The position numbers were made by a program, and so were the translations under genes. Positions 17,792 through 25,891 of a stretch of 64,000 nt of DNA are shown piece by piece. The stretch lies in the NCBI RefSeq assembly GCF_050389775.1, contig NZ_CP177151.1:1-64000 (forward strand), given 5' to 3'. The notes below the pieces were generated by a model that was not told the origin of the DNA, did no database searches, and saw only the letters and a program-made list of their open reading frames with translations. Source of the DNA: Marinibacterium sp050389775 (lineage in GTDB: Bacteria; Pseudomonadota; Alphaproteobacteria; Rhodobacterales; Rhodobacteraceae). How positions within the stretch are numbered: position 1 is the stretch's first letter; the number at the start of each line of letters is the position of its first letter.

Positions 17792-19395
17792 GCCTGCGGT
17801 CTTTCCTTGTCTCGTTGGCCCTGCTGTGCCCTGTCCTTGGGGCGTTGCCGGTACGGGCCCAGGATGCGGCATCGGCCGAAGCCGCGCCCTGGGCGGCCGA
17901 GCTGATCGACCCGGGGCCGGTCCTGGGGGACGCGGAACCGGCGGACCTGATCCTGCCGATGCCCTGCGGCGGGGGGATGGCGTTCCAGCGCGTGGCGGTT
18001 CCCACCGAAATCGACAACCCGCTTGCCGACCGGCCGTTTCGGATGGGGCAGTCGGGCAAGGAATCCGGGTTCTCGGACTACCTGCGTCCGACCTACCTGC
18101 GCGGGGCCTTCATCGACCGGGACAACACCGCGACGGTCTATTACATCGCCCGTTACGAGATGAACCTTGCCCAGTTCCGGGCCTTGTCCGGCGATTGTTC
18201 GGGCGAGTTTTCCCGGCGCGACCAGTTTGCCAAGGGGGATCTGACCTGGTTCCAGGCGGTCGATCTGCTGCGGGCCTATACCGAATGGGTGCTGGCCAAT
18301 GCGCCGGACAGCATGCCGACCGAAGGCGACAGGGTCGGGTTTCTCAGGCTCCCGACCGAGGCCGAATGGGAATTCGCCGCGCGGGGCGGGATCAAGGCCG
18401 ATCAGGGGGCATTCCTTGCGCGGCGCTTCTTTACCGAGGGAGAGTTGTCCGATTATGCCCATTACCAGGCACCGGGGCAGGGGCGGGGCAAGCTGCGCCC
18501 CGTCGGCATCAGGCGACCCAACCCGCTGGGCCTTTACGACATCTACGGCAATGCCGAAGAGCTGATGCTGGAACCGTATCGGCTGAACGCCATCGGCCGG
18601 GCGCACGGGCAGCCGGGCGGGCTGGTGACACGGGGCGGGTCGATCGACACCGAAGATGCCCGGATCTACACCGCGCAACGCCGCGAATATCCGATGTTCA
18701 GCCAGACCCAGGGCGGCGCGCTGGTCGGCACGTTCTTTGGTATCCGCCCGGTCATATCGGCCCATATCATGACCGATGCCGGGTATGACGCGATCCAGAA
18801 GGGCTGGGTGGCCGAGGCCGACCGAAGCTCTGAAGCCGATGCGGATCCGCTGGCGGCGCTGTCGGAAATGCTCGATTCCGAGGTCGATCCGCGGCGCAAG
18901 GAATCGCTGAGTGCCCTGCAGCTTGAGTTCCGCATCGCCCGGGAAGCTGCCGATCAATCGCTGGCCCAGGCCGCGAAATCAACGCTGCTGAGCGGGGCCG
19001 CCTTTGTCGATACGCTGATCGAGGACAGCGCCGAAATCTCGCGGCTGCACTATTCGGCGCTGGGGCTGCGGGACCTGGCGCAGGGCGCGATCGGTCAGCA
19101 GCGTGCCGAATACATCCAGCAATGGACCGACACGAATGCCCGGATCGACGGGTTGCGGGCCAGTCTGAGGACCTATCTGCTGTCCTATCGCTCGGCCCTT
19201 GAAACGCTGGCCAACGACATCGACGTCACACAGCGGGACGCGGCCTATGAAACGTTGCGCAGCGACCTTGAGGGGTCCGGGCAGTCCGAACTGCTGGATC
19301 ATCTCGCGAACTTCTGGGCGGATCTGCTGCAATATTCCGTGTCCCCCGACATGGGCGATATCGACCTTCTGCAACTGGCCATCGACGGCGGGTGA
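17788..19395 (+). CDS. Secreted formylglycine-generating-enzyme-fold protein (TagR-like)
   Basis: The start is ATG 17788, overlapping the permease stop; upstream in-frame codons belong to another frame of that gene. The 535-residue protein has a signal peptide (FLVSLALLCPVLGALPVRAQ). Residues about 75-325 form an FGE-sulfatase/SUMF1-type domain: YYIARYEMNLAQF, LPTEAEWEFAARGG (188-201), GLYDIYGNAEELML and VTRGGS. The usual GN-x-x-EW ends as EELML, and I see no catalytic Cys pair in the C-terminal part, so it is probably a binding fold rather than an oxidase. A helical extension (about 355-535) is predicted and is unusual for the family. TagR of Pseudomonas aeruginosa is a periplasmic protein of this fold acting upstream of PpkA; the neighbouring vWA, ATPase and permease genes support the analogy. 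Last gene of the operon. Confidence 0.85.
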   Translation: MSLRSFLVSLALLCPVLGALPVRAQDAASAEAAPWAAELIDPGPVLGDAEPADLILPMPCGGGMAFQRVAVPTEIDNPLADRPFRMGQSGKESGFSDYLRPTYLRGAFIDRDNTATVYYIARYEMNLAQFRALSGDCSGEFSRRDQFAKGDLTWFQAVDLLRAYTEWVLANAPDSMPTEGDRVGFLRLPTEAEWEFAARGGIKADQGAFLARRFFTEGELSDYAHYQAPGQGRGKLRPVGIRRPNPLGLYDIYGNAEELMLEPYRLNAIGRAHGQPGGLVTRGGSIDTEDARIYTAQRREYPMFSQTQGGALVGTFFGIRPVISAHIMTDAGYDAIQKGWVAEADRSSEADADPLAALSEMLDSEVDPRRKESLSALQLEFRIAREAADQSLAQAAKSTLLSGAAFVDTLIEDSAEISRLHYSALGLRDLAQGAIGQQRAEYIQQWTDTNARIDGLRASLRTYLLSYRSALETLANDIDVTQRDAAYETLRSDLEGSGQSELLDHLANFWADLLQYSVSPDMGDIDLLQLAIDGG

Positions 19396-19431
19396 AAGGC
19401 CCGTCCGCCGTGGTCAGGATGGCGGGCCCTT
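19396..19431. terminator. Possible bidirectional terminator between convergent genes
   Basis: Only 18 bp separate the two convergent stops. An imperfect inverted repeat (AAGGCCCGTCCGCC against GGCGGGCCCTT) can fold here, with a short T-run only on the minus strand. It extends into the 3' end of the minus-strand gene. Confidence 0.35.
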
Positions 19432-20328
19432 GCGCGTCGGCATGTTCTCGGGAAGGGCGGGAACGACCGGGGCAATCGGCGCCAGCGTTTCGGACGAACC
19501 GATTGCGGTCCGTTCGTTGCCGGGATCGAAACTGGCCGAGATATAGGGCCGTTTGCCCCCGCCGCCGGGCTGGTCCGCCGTTTCGACGAGGTTGAACAAG
19601 GTGACCTGCTGCCCCGTGAAATCGGTGAAGGTGCCGACGGGCACCTCGCCCTGGCTGGGGATGGATTGCCAATGTTCCAGGATCTCGATGGCCCGGACCG
19701 GAACGCGATGGGCCAGCAGGGTGCGGCCGATGAAACTGCCGTCCGTGGAAGGGATCGTGAGCCCCTTGAACCGCGCGCCGGGGATCAGCGCGGTCAATAC
19801 GGCGTTGGCGCCGGCCTGATACCGGTCATGATCGGTTCCGATGAGGACACCTCCGCCCGCTTCGGCCAGGGCCAGGATCTGGTTCACCAGCAGATTCCCG
19901 GTGGCACCATTCGGGCCCGGAAACCGGGTGGTTGCATTGGCGCGGATGCTTCTGATCCAGAACGACCCGTCCAGCATGACGGCGCGGTGGCCCGAGGCAT
20001 AATGCGCCCGCACCGCGTCGAGATCGCTGGCATTGAACCGAGAGCGCGTGTCCGTTGTGTCAATGATGACAATGTCATAGCTCGACGCGTTGAGCTGCTG
20101 CGCGAGGTCGCCGCCGCGCGTTGACGAGCGGAAGTCGGTCGACACGGAGTTTCCACCTTCGAACCCGTTCAGAAAATCCGCCATGGCCTGTCGGTGGTGA
20201 TTTTTCTGGTTGGAATATTCGGGGTTGGCGTTCCACCAGAGCACCCGAACGGGGCCGCTCTGCGCCAGGACCGGTGTCCAAAGGCACGCGGCCAGCAACG
20301 TGGCCAGGATCAGTCCGACAAGGTTCAT
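19414..20328 (-). CDS. Secreted protein of unknown function, possible GATase1-like fold
   Basis: The start is taken as ATG 20328, which opens directly into a signal peptide (NLVGLILATLLAACLW, cleavage near VLAQ); a TTG 48 bp upstream would add a basic extension. The ribosome site is weak at both. The 304-residue mature-sized protein begins VRVLWWNANPEYSNQ and then alternates strands and helices (SYDIVIIDTTD, GHRAVMLDGSFW, GGGVLIGTDHD), a pattern like the ThuA/class I glutamine-amidotransferase-like fold. I see no clear nucleophilic Cys. It is convergent with the Srf-type operon and divergent from the 20696 gene, so it probably belongs to the same functional group, but the sequence gives no direct proof. 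Confidence 0.6.
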   Translation of the reverse strand: MNLVGLILATLLAACLWTPVLAQSGPVRVLWWNANPEYSNQKNHHRQAMADFLNGFEGGNSVSTDFRSSTRGGDLAQQLNASSYDIVIIDTTDTRSRFNASDLDAVRAHYASGHRAVMLDGSFWIRSIRANATTRFPGPNGATGNLLVNQILALAEAGGGVLIGTDHDRYQAGANAVLTALIPGARFKGLTIPSTDGSFIGRTLLAHRVPVRAIEILEHWQSIPSQGEVPVGTFTDFTGQQVTLFNLVETADQPGGGGKRPYISASFDPGNERTAIGSSETLAPIAPVVPALPENMPTRKGPPS

Positions 20329-20695
20329 CTTCACGCGTCGATCAAGTAGAGCCTTCAAAAGACATTTCTCCAACAATGCGTATTCGTAATGGCATCCGGT
20401 TGTCGCATCACGACAATACGACGGGTGCGGGCGAACTCAAGCCGCACAATTTGTCTTTGGCTGTCGAATGGCCTCTGTTCAAAACGGCCGGGGCAAATCG
20501 GCAGGCCGGGTGTCGGGCGCGCGGGTGACCGCCAATTCGGCATTGTACCCGGTCAAGATACGATCACGGCAAGGATCACCTGACAGTTCGCCCGGAATTG
20601 ACGAAGATCGATGCGCTCGCAGTGCGATTGACCTGACGCTGTTTGTTGGCCAAGTTCGGTGCAAGCGGAATTCGACGTGTTTGCCGAGAGTATCC
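20329..20695. promoter_or_regulatory. Divergent intergenic region (367 bp)
   Basis: This stretch separates the starts of the minus-strand 20328 gene and the plus-strand 20696 gene and should hold both promoters. An open frame continues upstream of 20696 but lacks a ribosome site and reads as random, so it is not included in the gene. No promoter or operator motif is clear enough to place. Confidence 0.4.
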
Positions 20696-21343
20696 ATGTT
20701 TCTTGCCCTGATTTTCCCTGCCGTCCTGCTTGTTCTTGTTGTGGCGGCGACGTCGTTTCTCCTTCTGGAACCCTGCGGCGTGGACTGGCCCGTGCTCGAC
20801 CGGTTCGGAGCCTGCCGCCCGGTTGGCGAACTGGCGGCACAGGATCGGCTGGCCGCGCTGGAACTGGAACGGATCGACATCGAACGCGAGATCTACACGC
20901 TCGAACGCGAGATCGCCGGGATACAATGTGTTGCGACCGGGCCGGATCAGACCCGCCCGATGATGCCCGAGGGCTGGGCGAATCGGTCGACGTCGATGCT
21001 GTTCGGCTGCTGGGACATATCGCTGGATTACCGGACCCGCGATGTCGATACCGATGCCGTGGCCGGCTATACGGACTGGCAGGTCTGTTTCGACACCGGG
21101 GGCCAGGGGCGCGAGATCATGCGCGATACCGCCGGGATCGTGTGCGAAGGTCCGGTAACGGCCAGCTACACGGATGCCGGGCTGTCCCTGTCCGAGCCCG
21201 GTGACCTGCCGTGCAGTGACGGCGGCTACATCCATCGGCGCGAGATCTCCTGTCAATTGTCCGACGCGGGGGCGGCGGTTTGCACGGCCCTGCAGCCGGA
21301 AACCGGCGGGCGCGCCGATGTCACCATCGCCCGAAGGGACTGA
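20696..21343 (+). CDS. Small membrane-anchored periplasmic protein related in layout to the SrfA-like gene
   Basis: ATG 20696 follows GAGAG (20686-20690) and starts exactly at a transmembrane segment (LIFPAVLLVLVVAATSFLLL, about 5-24). The 215-residue protein continues with PCG and a coiled coil (about 45-78, RIDIEREIYTLEREI). A C-terminal domain (about 95-215) follows with six cysteines and the motif FGCWDISLDYRTRD. The 5649 gene has the same sequence of elements after its membrane helix: PCG, a cysteine, and a coiled coil with MIEREIGIL. The similarity suggests a common origin or common partner. The six cysteines predict disulfides, hence a periplasmic location. Family not recognised. Confidence 0.65.
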   Translation: MFLALIFPAVLLVLVVAATSFLLLEPCGVDWPVLDRFGACRPVGELAAQDRLAALELERIDIEREIYTLEREIAGIQCVATGPDQTRPMMPEGWANRSTSMLFGCWDISLDYRTRDVDTDAVAGYTDWQVCFDTGGQGREIMRDTAGIVCEGPVTASYTDAGLSLSEPGDLPCSDGGYIHRREISCQLSDAGAAVCTALQPETGGRADVTIARRD

Positions 21344-21608
21344 CGCGGGCAGGGCACAGGCGGGGCAGGGAAGCGATTCTGGCAAAAACCGGGAAAAGCC
21401 GGGGCGGCAATCCGGTCAATTCCATTCGCTGTCCGTTTTTCTGAATTAAGATGGCGCTTTACGGGGCGCGACAGATCGTTTCCCGATAGTGTTATTTGAT
21501 GTCATCCGCAATTCGTTGACGGGTCAAACGCGCGGGATTACCGTAACAGCCATCTATTAGACTGCCGGCAACGGCTGATCATTCTGTTTACAGGTTGAGG
21601 TACTTTTT

Positions 21609-23207
21609 GTGTTCGTAGACGCTCGCTCTCTGCCGGAAGGAGAGGTCTTGCATTGTGATGTCTGCATCGTTGGTGGGGGCGCTGCGGGAATTACAATGGC
21701 AATGGAATTGCGCGACACCGGCATTGATGTCGTGCTGCTGGTTGGCGGCGACATGCATTTCGACGATGCCGCGCAATCGCTTTACGCCGGGCCGAATGTC
21801 GGCATCCAGGGCTGGGAGCTGGACGAATCCCGGCTGCGCATGCTGGGCGGGTCGACCAACCATTGGGCCGGCAACTGCATTCCGCTCGATCCCATCGATT
21901 TCGAGGCCCGGCCGGGCATTCCCTATTCGGGCTGGCCGATCACCCGCGCCGATCTCGATCCCTATTACCTGCGCGCGCAGGCCTATGTCGAAACCCCGTC
22001 GGCCGATCTGTTCGACACGCCCGAGCGGCTGGCGGCGATAGGCCCCGGGGCGCTGGATTTCGATCCGGACAAGCTGCGCACCTTCATCTATGCCGAAAGC
22101 ACGCCGACGACCTTCGGCTATACCTACGAGGAACAGCTGGGCGCGGCGCCGTCGCTGCGCGTGCTGGTCCATGGGTCGGCGCTGGAGATCGAGACCAACG
22201 ATACCGCGTCGGAAGTGACCGGCGTGCGCGCGGGCACGATCAGCGGGGCGCGGTTCTCGGTGGTTGCCCGGCATTACGTGCTGGCCGCCGGCGGGGTCGA
22301 GATCCCGCGGCTGCTGTTTCTGTCGAACAAGGTCAGCCCGGCCGGGCTGGGCAATGGCAACGACCTGGTCGGGCGGTTCTTCAGCGACCATTACTCGATC
22401 CGGCCTTCGCTGACTTCGCTGGGCCGCGACAAGGCGGCCGATCTCGACCTGTACACCCGGTCGCACGATATCGACGGCGGGTATTTCCGGGGGGCGATCG
22501 GCGCTTCGGAAACCCTGCTGCGCGAGGAAGAGCTGCCGAATTTCCTGTTCTTCGTGCAGGCCCAGGAAAACGCCTCGCCGGGGCGGCAATCGGCCCAGGC
22601 GCTGCGCCGGGCGGTGGGCCAGGGCGAGATGCCGTCCAACCTGATGTGGCACCTTGAGAACCTGCTGACCGACATGGACGGGGTGACCAACGAGATCTAT
22701 CGCACCGTGACGGGCACCAATGACAACCTGATCGAACGCACCTGGATCGACCCCTGGGTGGTGACCGAGAGCATCCCCGATCCCGAGAGCCGGATCATGC
22801 TGGTCGACAGCCGCGATCCGATCTTTGGCCAGAACCAGGTGGCGATGGATTGGCGCATGGCCTCGGGCCAGCTGGAGGTGTTCGTGCGGGCGACCGAGAT
22901 CCTGGCGCAGGAGCTGGGCCGGCTGGGCTATGGGCGGATCTGGAGCGCGCTGCTCAACGATCCCGAGAGTTGGCCGACCTATCCGGCCCATGGCAAGCAC
23001 CATTGCGGCACGACGCGCATGTCGGACGATCCGCGCAGCGGGGTTGTCGATGCCGATTGCCGGATACATGGCGTGTCCAACCTGTTCGTGGCCAGCAGCG
23101 CGGTCTTTCCGACCCAGGGCGCGGCCACGCCGACACTGACCATCGTGGCGCTGTCGGTGCGGCTGGCCGATCATCTCAAGATACGCCTGGCCGAGGGGGA
23201 CCTGTGA
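21609..23207 (+). CDS. GMC-type FAD-dependent oxidoreductase
   Basis: The start is GTG 21609, with GAGG about 9 bp upstream; no ATG precedes the FAD fold. The 532-residue protein has an N-terminal dinucleotide-binding motif (VCIVGGGAAG, 18-27), the second FAD motif GGSTNHWAGN (about 77-86), LAAGGVEIPRLL and a GMC C-terminal domain with HHCGTTRMSDDP and a conserved FPTQGAATPTLT ending. The GTTRM-to-end region with its His is the active-site area in glucose and gluconate dehydrogenases of this family. It oxidises an alcohol or sugar; the substrate cannot be read. It has no signal peptide, but the next gene, overlapping by TGATG, encodes a small Tat-signal protein that could export it as a complex. 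Its position next to polysaccharide genes suggests a sugar substrate. Confidence 0.88.
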   Translation: MFVDARSLPEGEVLHCDVCIVGGGAAGITMAMELRDTGIDVVLLVGGDMHFDDAAQSLYAGPNVGIQGWELDESRLRMLGGSTNHWAGNCIPLDPIDFEARPGIPYSGWPITRADLDPYYLRAQAYVETPSADLFDTPERLAAIGPGALDFDPDKLRTFIYAESTPTTFGYTYEEQLGAAPSLRVLVHGSALEIETNDTASEVTGVRAGTISGARFSVVARHYVLAAGGVEIPRLLFLSNKVSPAGLGNGNDLVGRFFSDHYSIRPSLTSLGRDKAADLDLYTRSHDIDGGYFRGAIGASETLLREEELPNFLFFVQAQENASPGRQSAQALRRAVGQGEMPSNLMWHLENLLTDMDGVTNEIYRTVTGTNDNLIERTWIDPWVVTESIPDPESRIMLVDSRDPIFGQNQVAMDWRMASGQLEVFVRATEILAQELGRLGYGRIWSALLNDPESWPTYPAHGKHHCGTTRMSDDPRSGVVDADCRIHGVSNLFVASSAVFPTQGAATPTLTIVALSVRLADHLKIRLAEGDL

Positions 23208-23614
23208 TGGGCGCAAGCAAGGCAAACGGCCCCGGCCGGCGCGACGTGATGGCGCTGATCCTGGCGGCCACCGGGTCGGCGCTGGCCTCGGGAATGGCCC
23301 CTGGCATGGCCCGGGCCGCAGCGGCGCCGGGGCCGGTGGATCATGCCCTGGTCGATCACGCCCGGGCGCTTGGCGTGGCGGTGCTGCGCAGCGGCCGGGT
23401 GCCGCGCGAGGCCGGGGCGCTGCGCGCCGGGCTGGCCGGGCGGGGCATCACCGACGGCACGCCCGAAGCGATGATCCGGGCGGCGGTCGACCGGGCCGCG
23501 GCTGCGGATTTCCAGGCCGGCGACACGATTTGCATCGACGGGCTGATGTTAAGCCGGACCGAGGCCGAAGCCCTGGCCTATGTTGCGATTTCCCATGACA
23601 ATTCATTCAGTTAG
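23207..23614 (+). CDS. Small Tat-signal protein, probable GMC dehydrogenase partner subunit
   Basis: The start overlaps the stop of the GMC gene (TGATG). The 135-residue product begins with a twin-arginine signal (GRRDVMALILAATGSALA, cleavage near ARAAAA). The mature part of about 95 residues is helical (AMIRAAVDRAAAADFQAGD, ending in SRTEAEALAYVAIS). Small Tat-signal subunits encoded beside GMC sugar dehydrogenases are known to carry the flavoprotein across the membrane, and size, order and overlap fit that role here. The sequence is not close enough to a family I can name, so the assignment rests on context. Confidence 0.7.
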   Translation: MGASKANGPGRRDVMALILAATGSALASGMAPGMARAAAAPGPVDHALVDHARALGVAVLRSGRVPREAGALRAGLAGRGITDGTPEAMIRAAVDRAAAADFQAGDTICIDGLMLSRTEAEALAYVAISHDNSFS

Positions 23615-23625
23615 AAAGTATCCCA

Positions 23626-23784
23626 TTGCCCCGTACCCCTGCCATCCTGGGTGGCATCTGCCTGTTGGCCGGCCTGGCCGTCTTTGTGCTGATGCCCGCA
23701 AGCCGTTACACGCTGACAACGCTGCTGGTGCTGCTGGCGCTGGTCTTCTTCCTGGTCGCGCGCCGCCGGGCGCGGCGGGGCTAG
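23626..23784 (+). CDS. Small two-helix membrane protein (52 residues)
   Basis: A short frame from TTG 23626 to TAG 23782-23784, just after the Tat-signal gene and 22 bp before the next. It encodes two hydrophobic stretches (ILGGICLLAGLAVFVLM and LTTLLVLLALVFFLV) joined by a short polar turn and ends in a strongly basic tail (ARRRARRG), which is the pattern of a genuine inner-membrane miniprotein. A weak AGAAAG precedes it. It fills a gap that would otherwise be the only non-coding one in this run of genes. Start codon and expression are uncertain. Confidence 0.5.
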   Translation: MPRTPAILGGICLLAGLAVFVLMPASRYTLTTLLVLLALVFFLVARRRARRG

Positions 23785-23806
23785 GCGGCTTGGGGGAGGC
23801 GGGCGG

Positions 23807-24793
23807 ATGAGCCGGTCGGGCCTGTTCTTCGCGGCCAAGCTACTGTTCGGCCTGGCGCTGCTGGCCGTGCTGCTCTTGCGCGGCGACACCTGGGCCGAGA
23901 CCGCGGCGGTGCTGGGCGGGCTGGACCTGGCGGGGCTGATCCTGGTGCTGGCGATGCCAGTGCCGCTGATCTGGGCGAGCTGCCTGAAATGGCAATTGCT
24001 GCTGGATTACCGGGGCATCCGCGTCACGATCCCGCCGCTGATGCGCTATTACACGGTCGGGTACTGGTTCAACAATTTCCTGCCCAGCAGCCTGGGCGGC
24101 GATGCCGCGCGGTCCTACCTGGTGGGCAAGCGGATCGGGTCGCAATCGGAATCGCTGGCCGCCGTGGTGCTGGAACGGCTGACCGGGCTGGTCACGCTGG
24201 TCGCCCTGGCGATCCTGGGGTTCATCGCCACGCCCCGGGTCCAGGACGATCCGGTCGTCGTGGCCGCGCTGGCCATCATGGCCGGCGGCTGCCTGGCGCT
24301 GTCGCTGATCATCTGGGCGCCGGGCCCGTTCCAGCGGATCGGCACGGGAAGTGTCACGGGTAGCGGGCTGATCGGGCGGCTGGCCGGGGCGGCCGGCCGG
24401 GTGCGCGGGGCGATGCAGAGCTTCTGGGGCGCGCCGCGGGTCATCACCCTGGCCGCGGCCTATTCGTTTGGCTACCACGCGCTGACCATCGTCAATGTCT
24501 ACGTGGCCTCGCGGGCGCTGGGGATCGACGTCGGCTTTGCCGGCCTGTGCGCCGTGACGCCGATCATCCTGGTCCTGGCCGCCCTGCCGACGACGCCGGG
24601 CAGCATCGGCGTCTGGGAATGGGCCTATTCGGTGCTGCTGATGCCCATCGGGGCCGAGCTGGAACAAGGCCTGGCCATCGCGCTGGTGCTGCGGGGCCAG
24701 CTGCTGTTCACCTCACTGGTCGGCGGCGTGCTCTACGTCGCCGAGAAACGGCCGCTGGCGGTGGCCGCGCAATCGGATGAAACACATGGATGA
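23807..24793 (+). CDS. LPG-synthase/UPF0104-type integral membrane protein
   Basis: The 328-residue protein has about eight transmembrane helices and the conserved loop WFNNFLPSSLGGDAARSYLV (about 87-106) that marks the lysylphosphatidylglycerol-synthase membrane-domain (flippase-like) family, together with VVLERLTGLVTL and LPTTPGSIGVWEW. There is no soluble synthase domain. Family members near polysaccharide genes are commonly annotated as glycosyltransferase-associated or lipid-flipping proteins; the real activity is not known. A GGAGG-containing leader (GGGGGAGGCGGGCGG) precedes ATG 23807. The 3' end overlaps the acyltransferase gene by 17 bp. Confidence 0.85.
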   Translation: MSRSGLFFAAKLLFGLALLAVLLLRGDTWAETAAVLGGLDLAGLILVLAMPVPLIWASCLKWQLLLDYRGIRVTIPPLMRYYTVGYWFNNFLPSSLGGDAARSYLVGKRIGSQSESLAAVVLERLTGLVTLVALAILGFIATPRVQDDPVVVAALAIMAGGCLALSLIIWAPGPFQRIGTGSVTGSGLIGRLAGAAGRVRGAMQSFWGAPRVITLAAAYSFGYHALTIVNVYVASRALGIDVGFAGLCAVTPIILVLAALPTTPGSIGVWEWAYSVLLMPIGAELEQGLAIALVLRGQLLFTSLVGGVLYVAEKRPLAVAAQSDETHG

Positions 24794-25592
24794 CAAGCAG
24801 ACAGCCGCGCCCGGTGCCGCAAGGCCCGTGGGCGAGATTTCCTACAAGGTGCAGGACGAGGTGGCCGGGCGCCAGACTTCGGCGATGCACAAGTACCAGG
24901 ACATGGTGATCGGCTCGCGCTCGCTCTGGGCGCTGATCCGGTTCGAGCTGATCATGCTGTTCACCTGTTCGATCCCCGGCGCGCTGGGGCTGGCGCTGCG
25001 GGGCAAGCTCTATCCGCTGATCCTGGGCGAGGTCGGCCGGGGCGTGGTCTTTGGCCGGAACATGACCCTGCGCCATCCGCACAAGATCCGCATCGGCGAC
25101 GGGGTGATCATCGACGACAACGTGATGATGGATGCCAAGGGCGAGACCAACGAAGGCATCGTGATCGCCGAGAACTGCTTTGTCGGGCGCAATTCGATCC
25201 TGAGCTGCAAGAACGGCACGATCGAGATGGGGCGCAATGCCAACATCGGGTTCAACGCCGAGGTCTTTTCATCGAGCCGGGTGGTGATCGGGCCGGACAC
25301 GCTGATCAGCGCCTATTGCTACGTGGTGGGCGGGGGCAATTACGATCCCAACCGCACCGACGTGCCGATCAACCGCAGCCTGCGCGAGGACCGGGCGACG
25401 GGGATCACGCTGGAAGGCAACATCTGGGTCGGCACCCATTCGATCCTGCGCGACGGGGCTGATATCGGGGCGGGCACGGTGGTGGCCGCGGGTTCGGTGG
25501 TCAACACCCCGATGCCGGGTTGGTCGATCGTCGGGGGCACGCCGGCCAAGGTCATCGCGCAGCGGCCCGACCCGGCGCCCGAGGCGGGCTGA
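24777..25592 (+). CDS. Left-handed beta-helix (hexapeptide) acyltransferase
   Basis: A 271-residue protein from ATG 24777 (ATG 24786 is an alternative), inside the end of the preceding gene. After about 80 residues with one hydrophobic segment, hexapeptide repeats run from about 85 to 245 (IRIGDGVIIDDNVMMD, IVIAENCFVG, IEMGRNANIG, VVIGPDTLIS, IWVGTHSILRDGADIG), ending in GWSIVGGTPAKVI, the classical end of LacA/WbbJ-type O-acetyltransferases. It should transfer an acetyl or other acyl group to a sugar, probably in a surface polysaccharide. Residues IIDDN and a His near the coil turn could be catalytic but cannot be proved from sequence. Confidence 0.85.
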   Translation: MKHMDDKQTAAPGAARPVGEISYKVQDEVAGRQTSAMHKYQDMVIGSRSLWALIRFELIMLFTCSIPGALGLALRGKLYPLILGEVGRGVVFGRNMTLRHPHKIRIGDGVIIDDNVMMDAKGETNEGIVIAENCFVGRNSILSCKNGTIEMGRNANIGFNAEVFSSSRVVIGPDTLISAYCYVVGGGNYDPNRTDVPINRSLREDRATGITLEGNIWVGTHSILRDGADIGAGTVVAAGSVVNTPMPGWSIVGGTPAKVIAQRPDPAPEAG

Positions 25593-25891
25593 GCCGGCCC
25601 GCCCCGTTTCCTGCCTGTCCTGACATCGACCCGCAAGGTGGCACAGCCCGGCGGGCGTGGCCCGGGCGCGACAGCCCGGGGCCATGGCCGCGCGGCCCGT
25701 TCCATTCCGCCCGGCGCGGTGCTTTTTGGCGCCAAATGGCAAGCCGGCCGGTCGCATCCTGACTAGTATCGCATCCGCAGCACGCCCCGACCCCGGCGTC
25801 CCGGCCATTTCGCCGGGCGTCCGGGATGCCGGGGCGCGACATGCGCAGGGATGATACGCCGGTCCGACCGTGACGGCAGGTGGAGACGACA
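25593..25891 (+). other. 299-bp intergenic region with 12-bp palindrome
   Basis: No gene seen. It contains several GC-rich potential hairpins and a perfect palindrome TTTGGCGCCAAA at 25725-25736, which could be an operator for the autotransporter gene that follows. GGTGGAG at 25879-25885 is the ribosome site of that gene. Confidence 0.35.

Noticed and set aside
13885..19395. Type VI secretion system
   Set aside because: vWA, ABC, FtsX and FGE genes resemble T6SS regulators, but no tss structural gene, kinase or phosphatase is present in the window.
20468..20695. N-terminal extension of the 20696 membrane protein
   Set aside because: No ribosome site, no conserved character, and it would bury the membrane anchor inside the protein.
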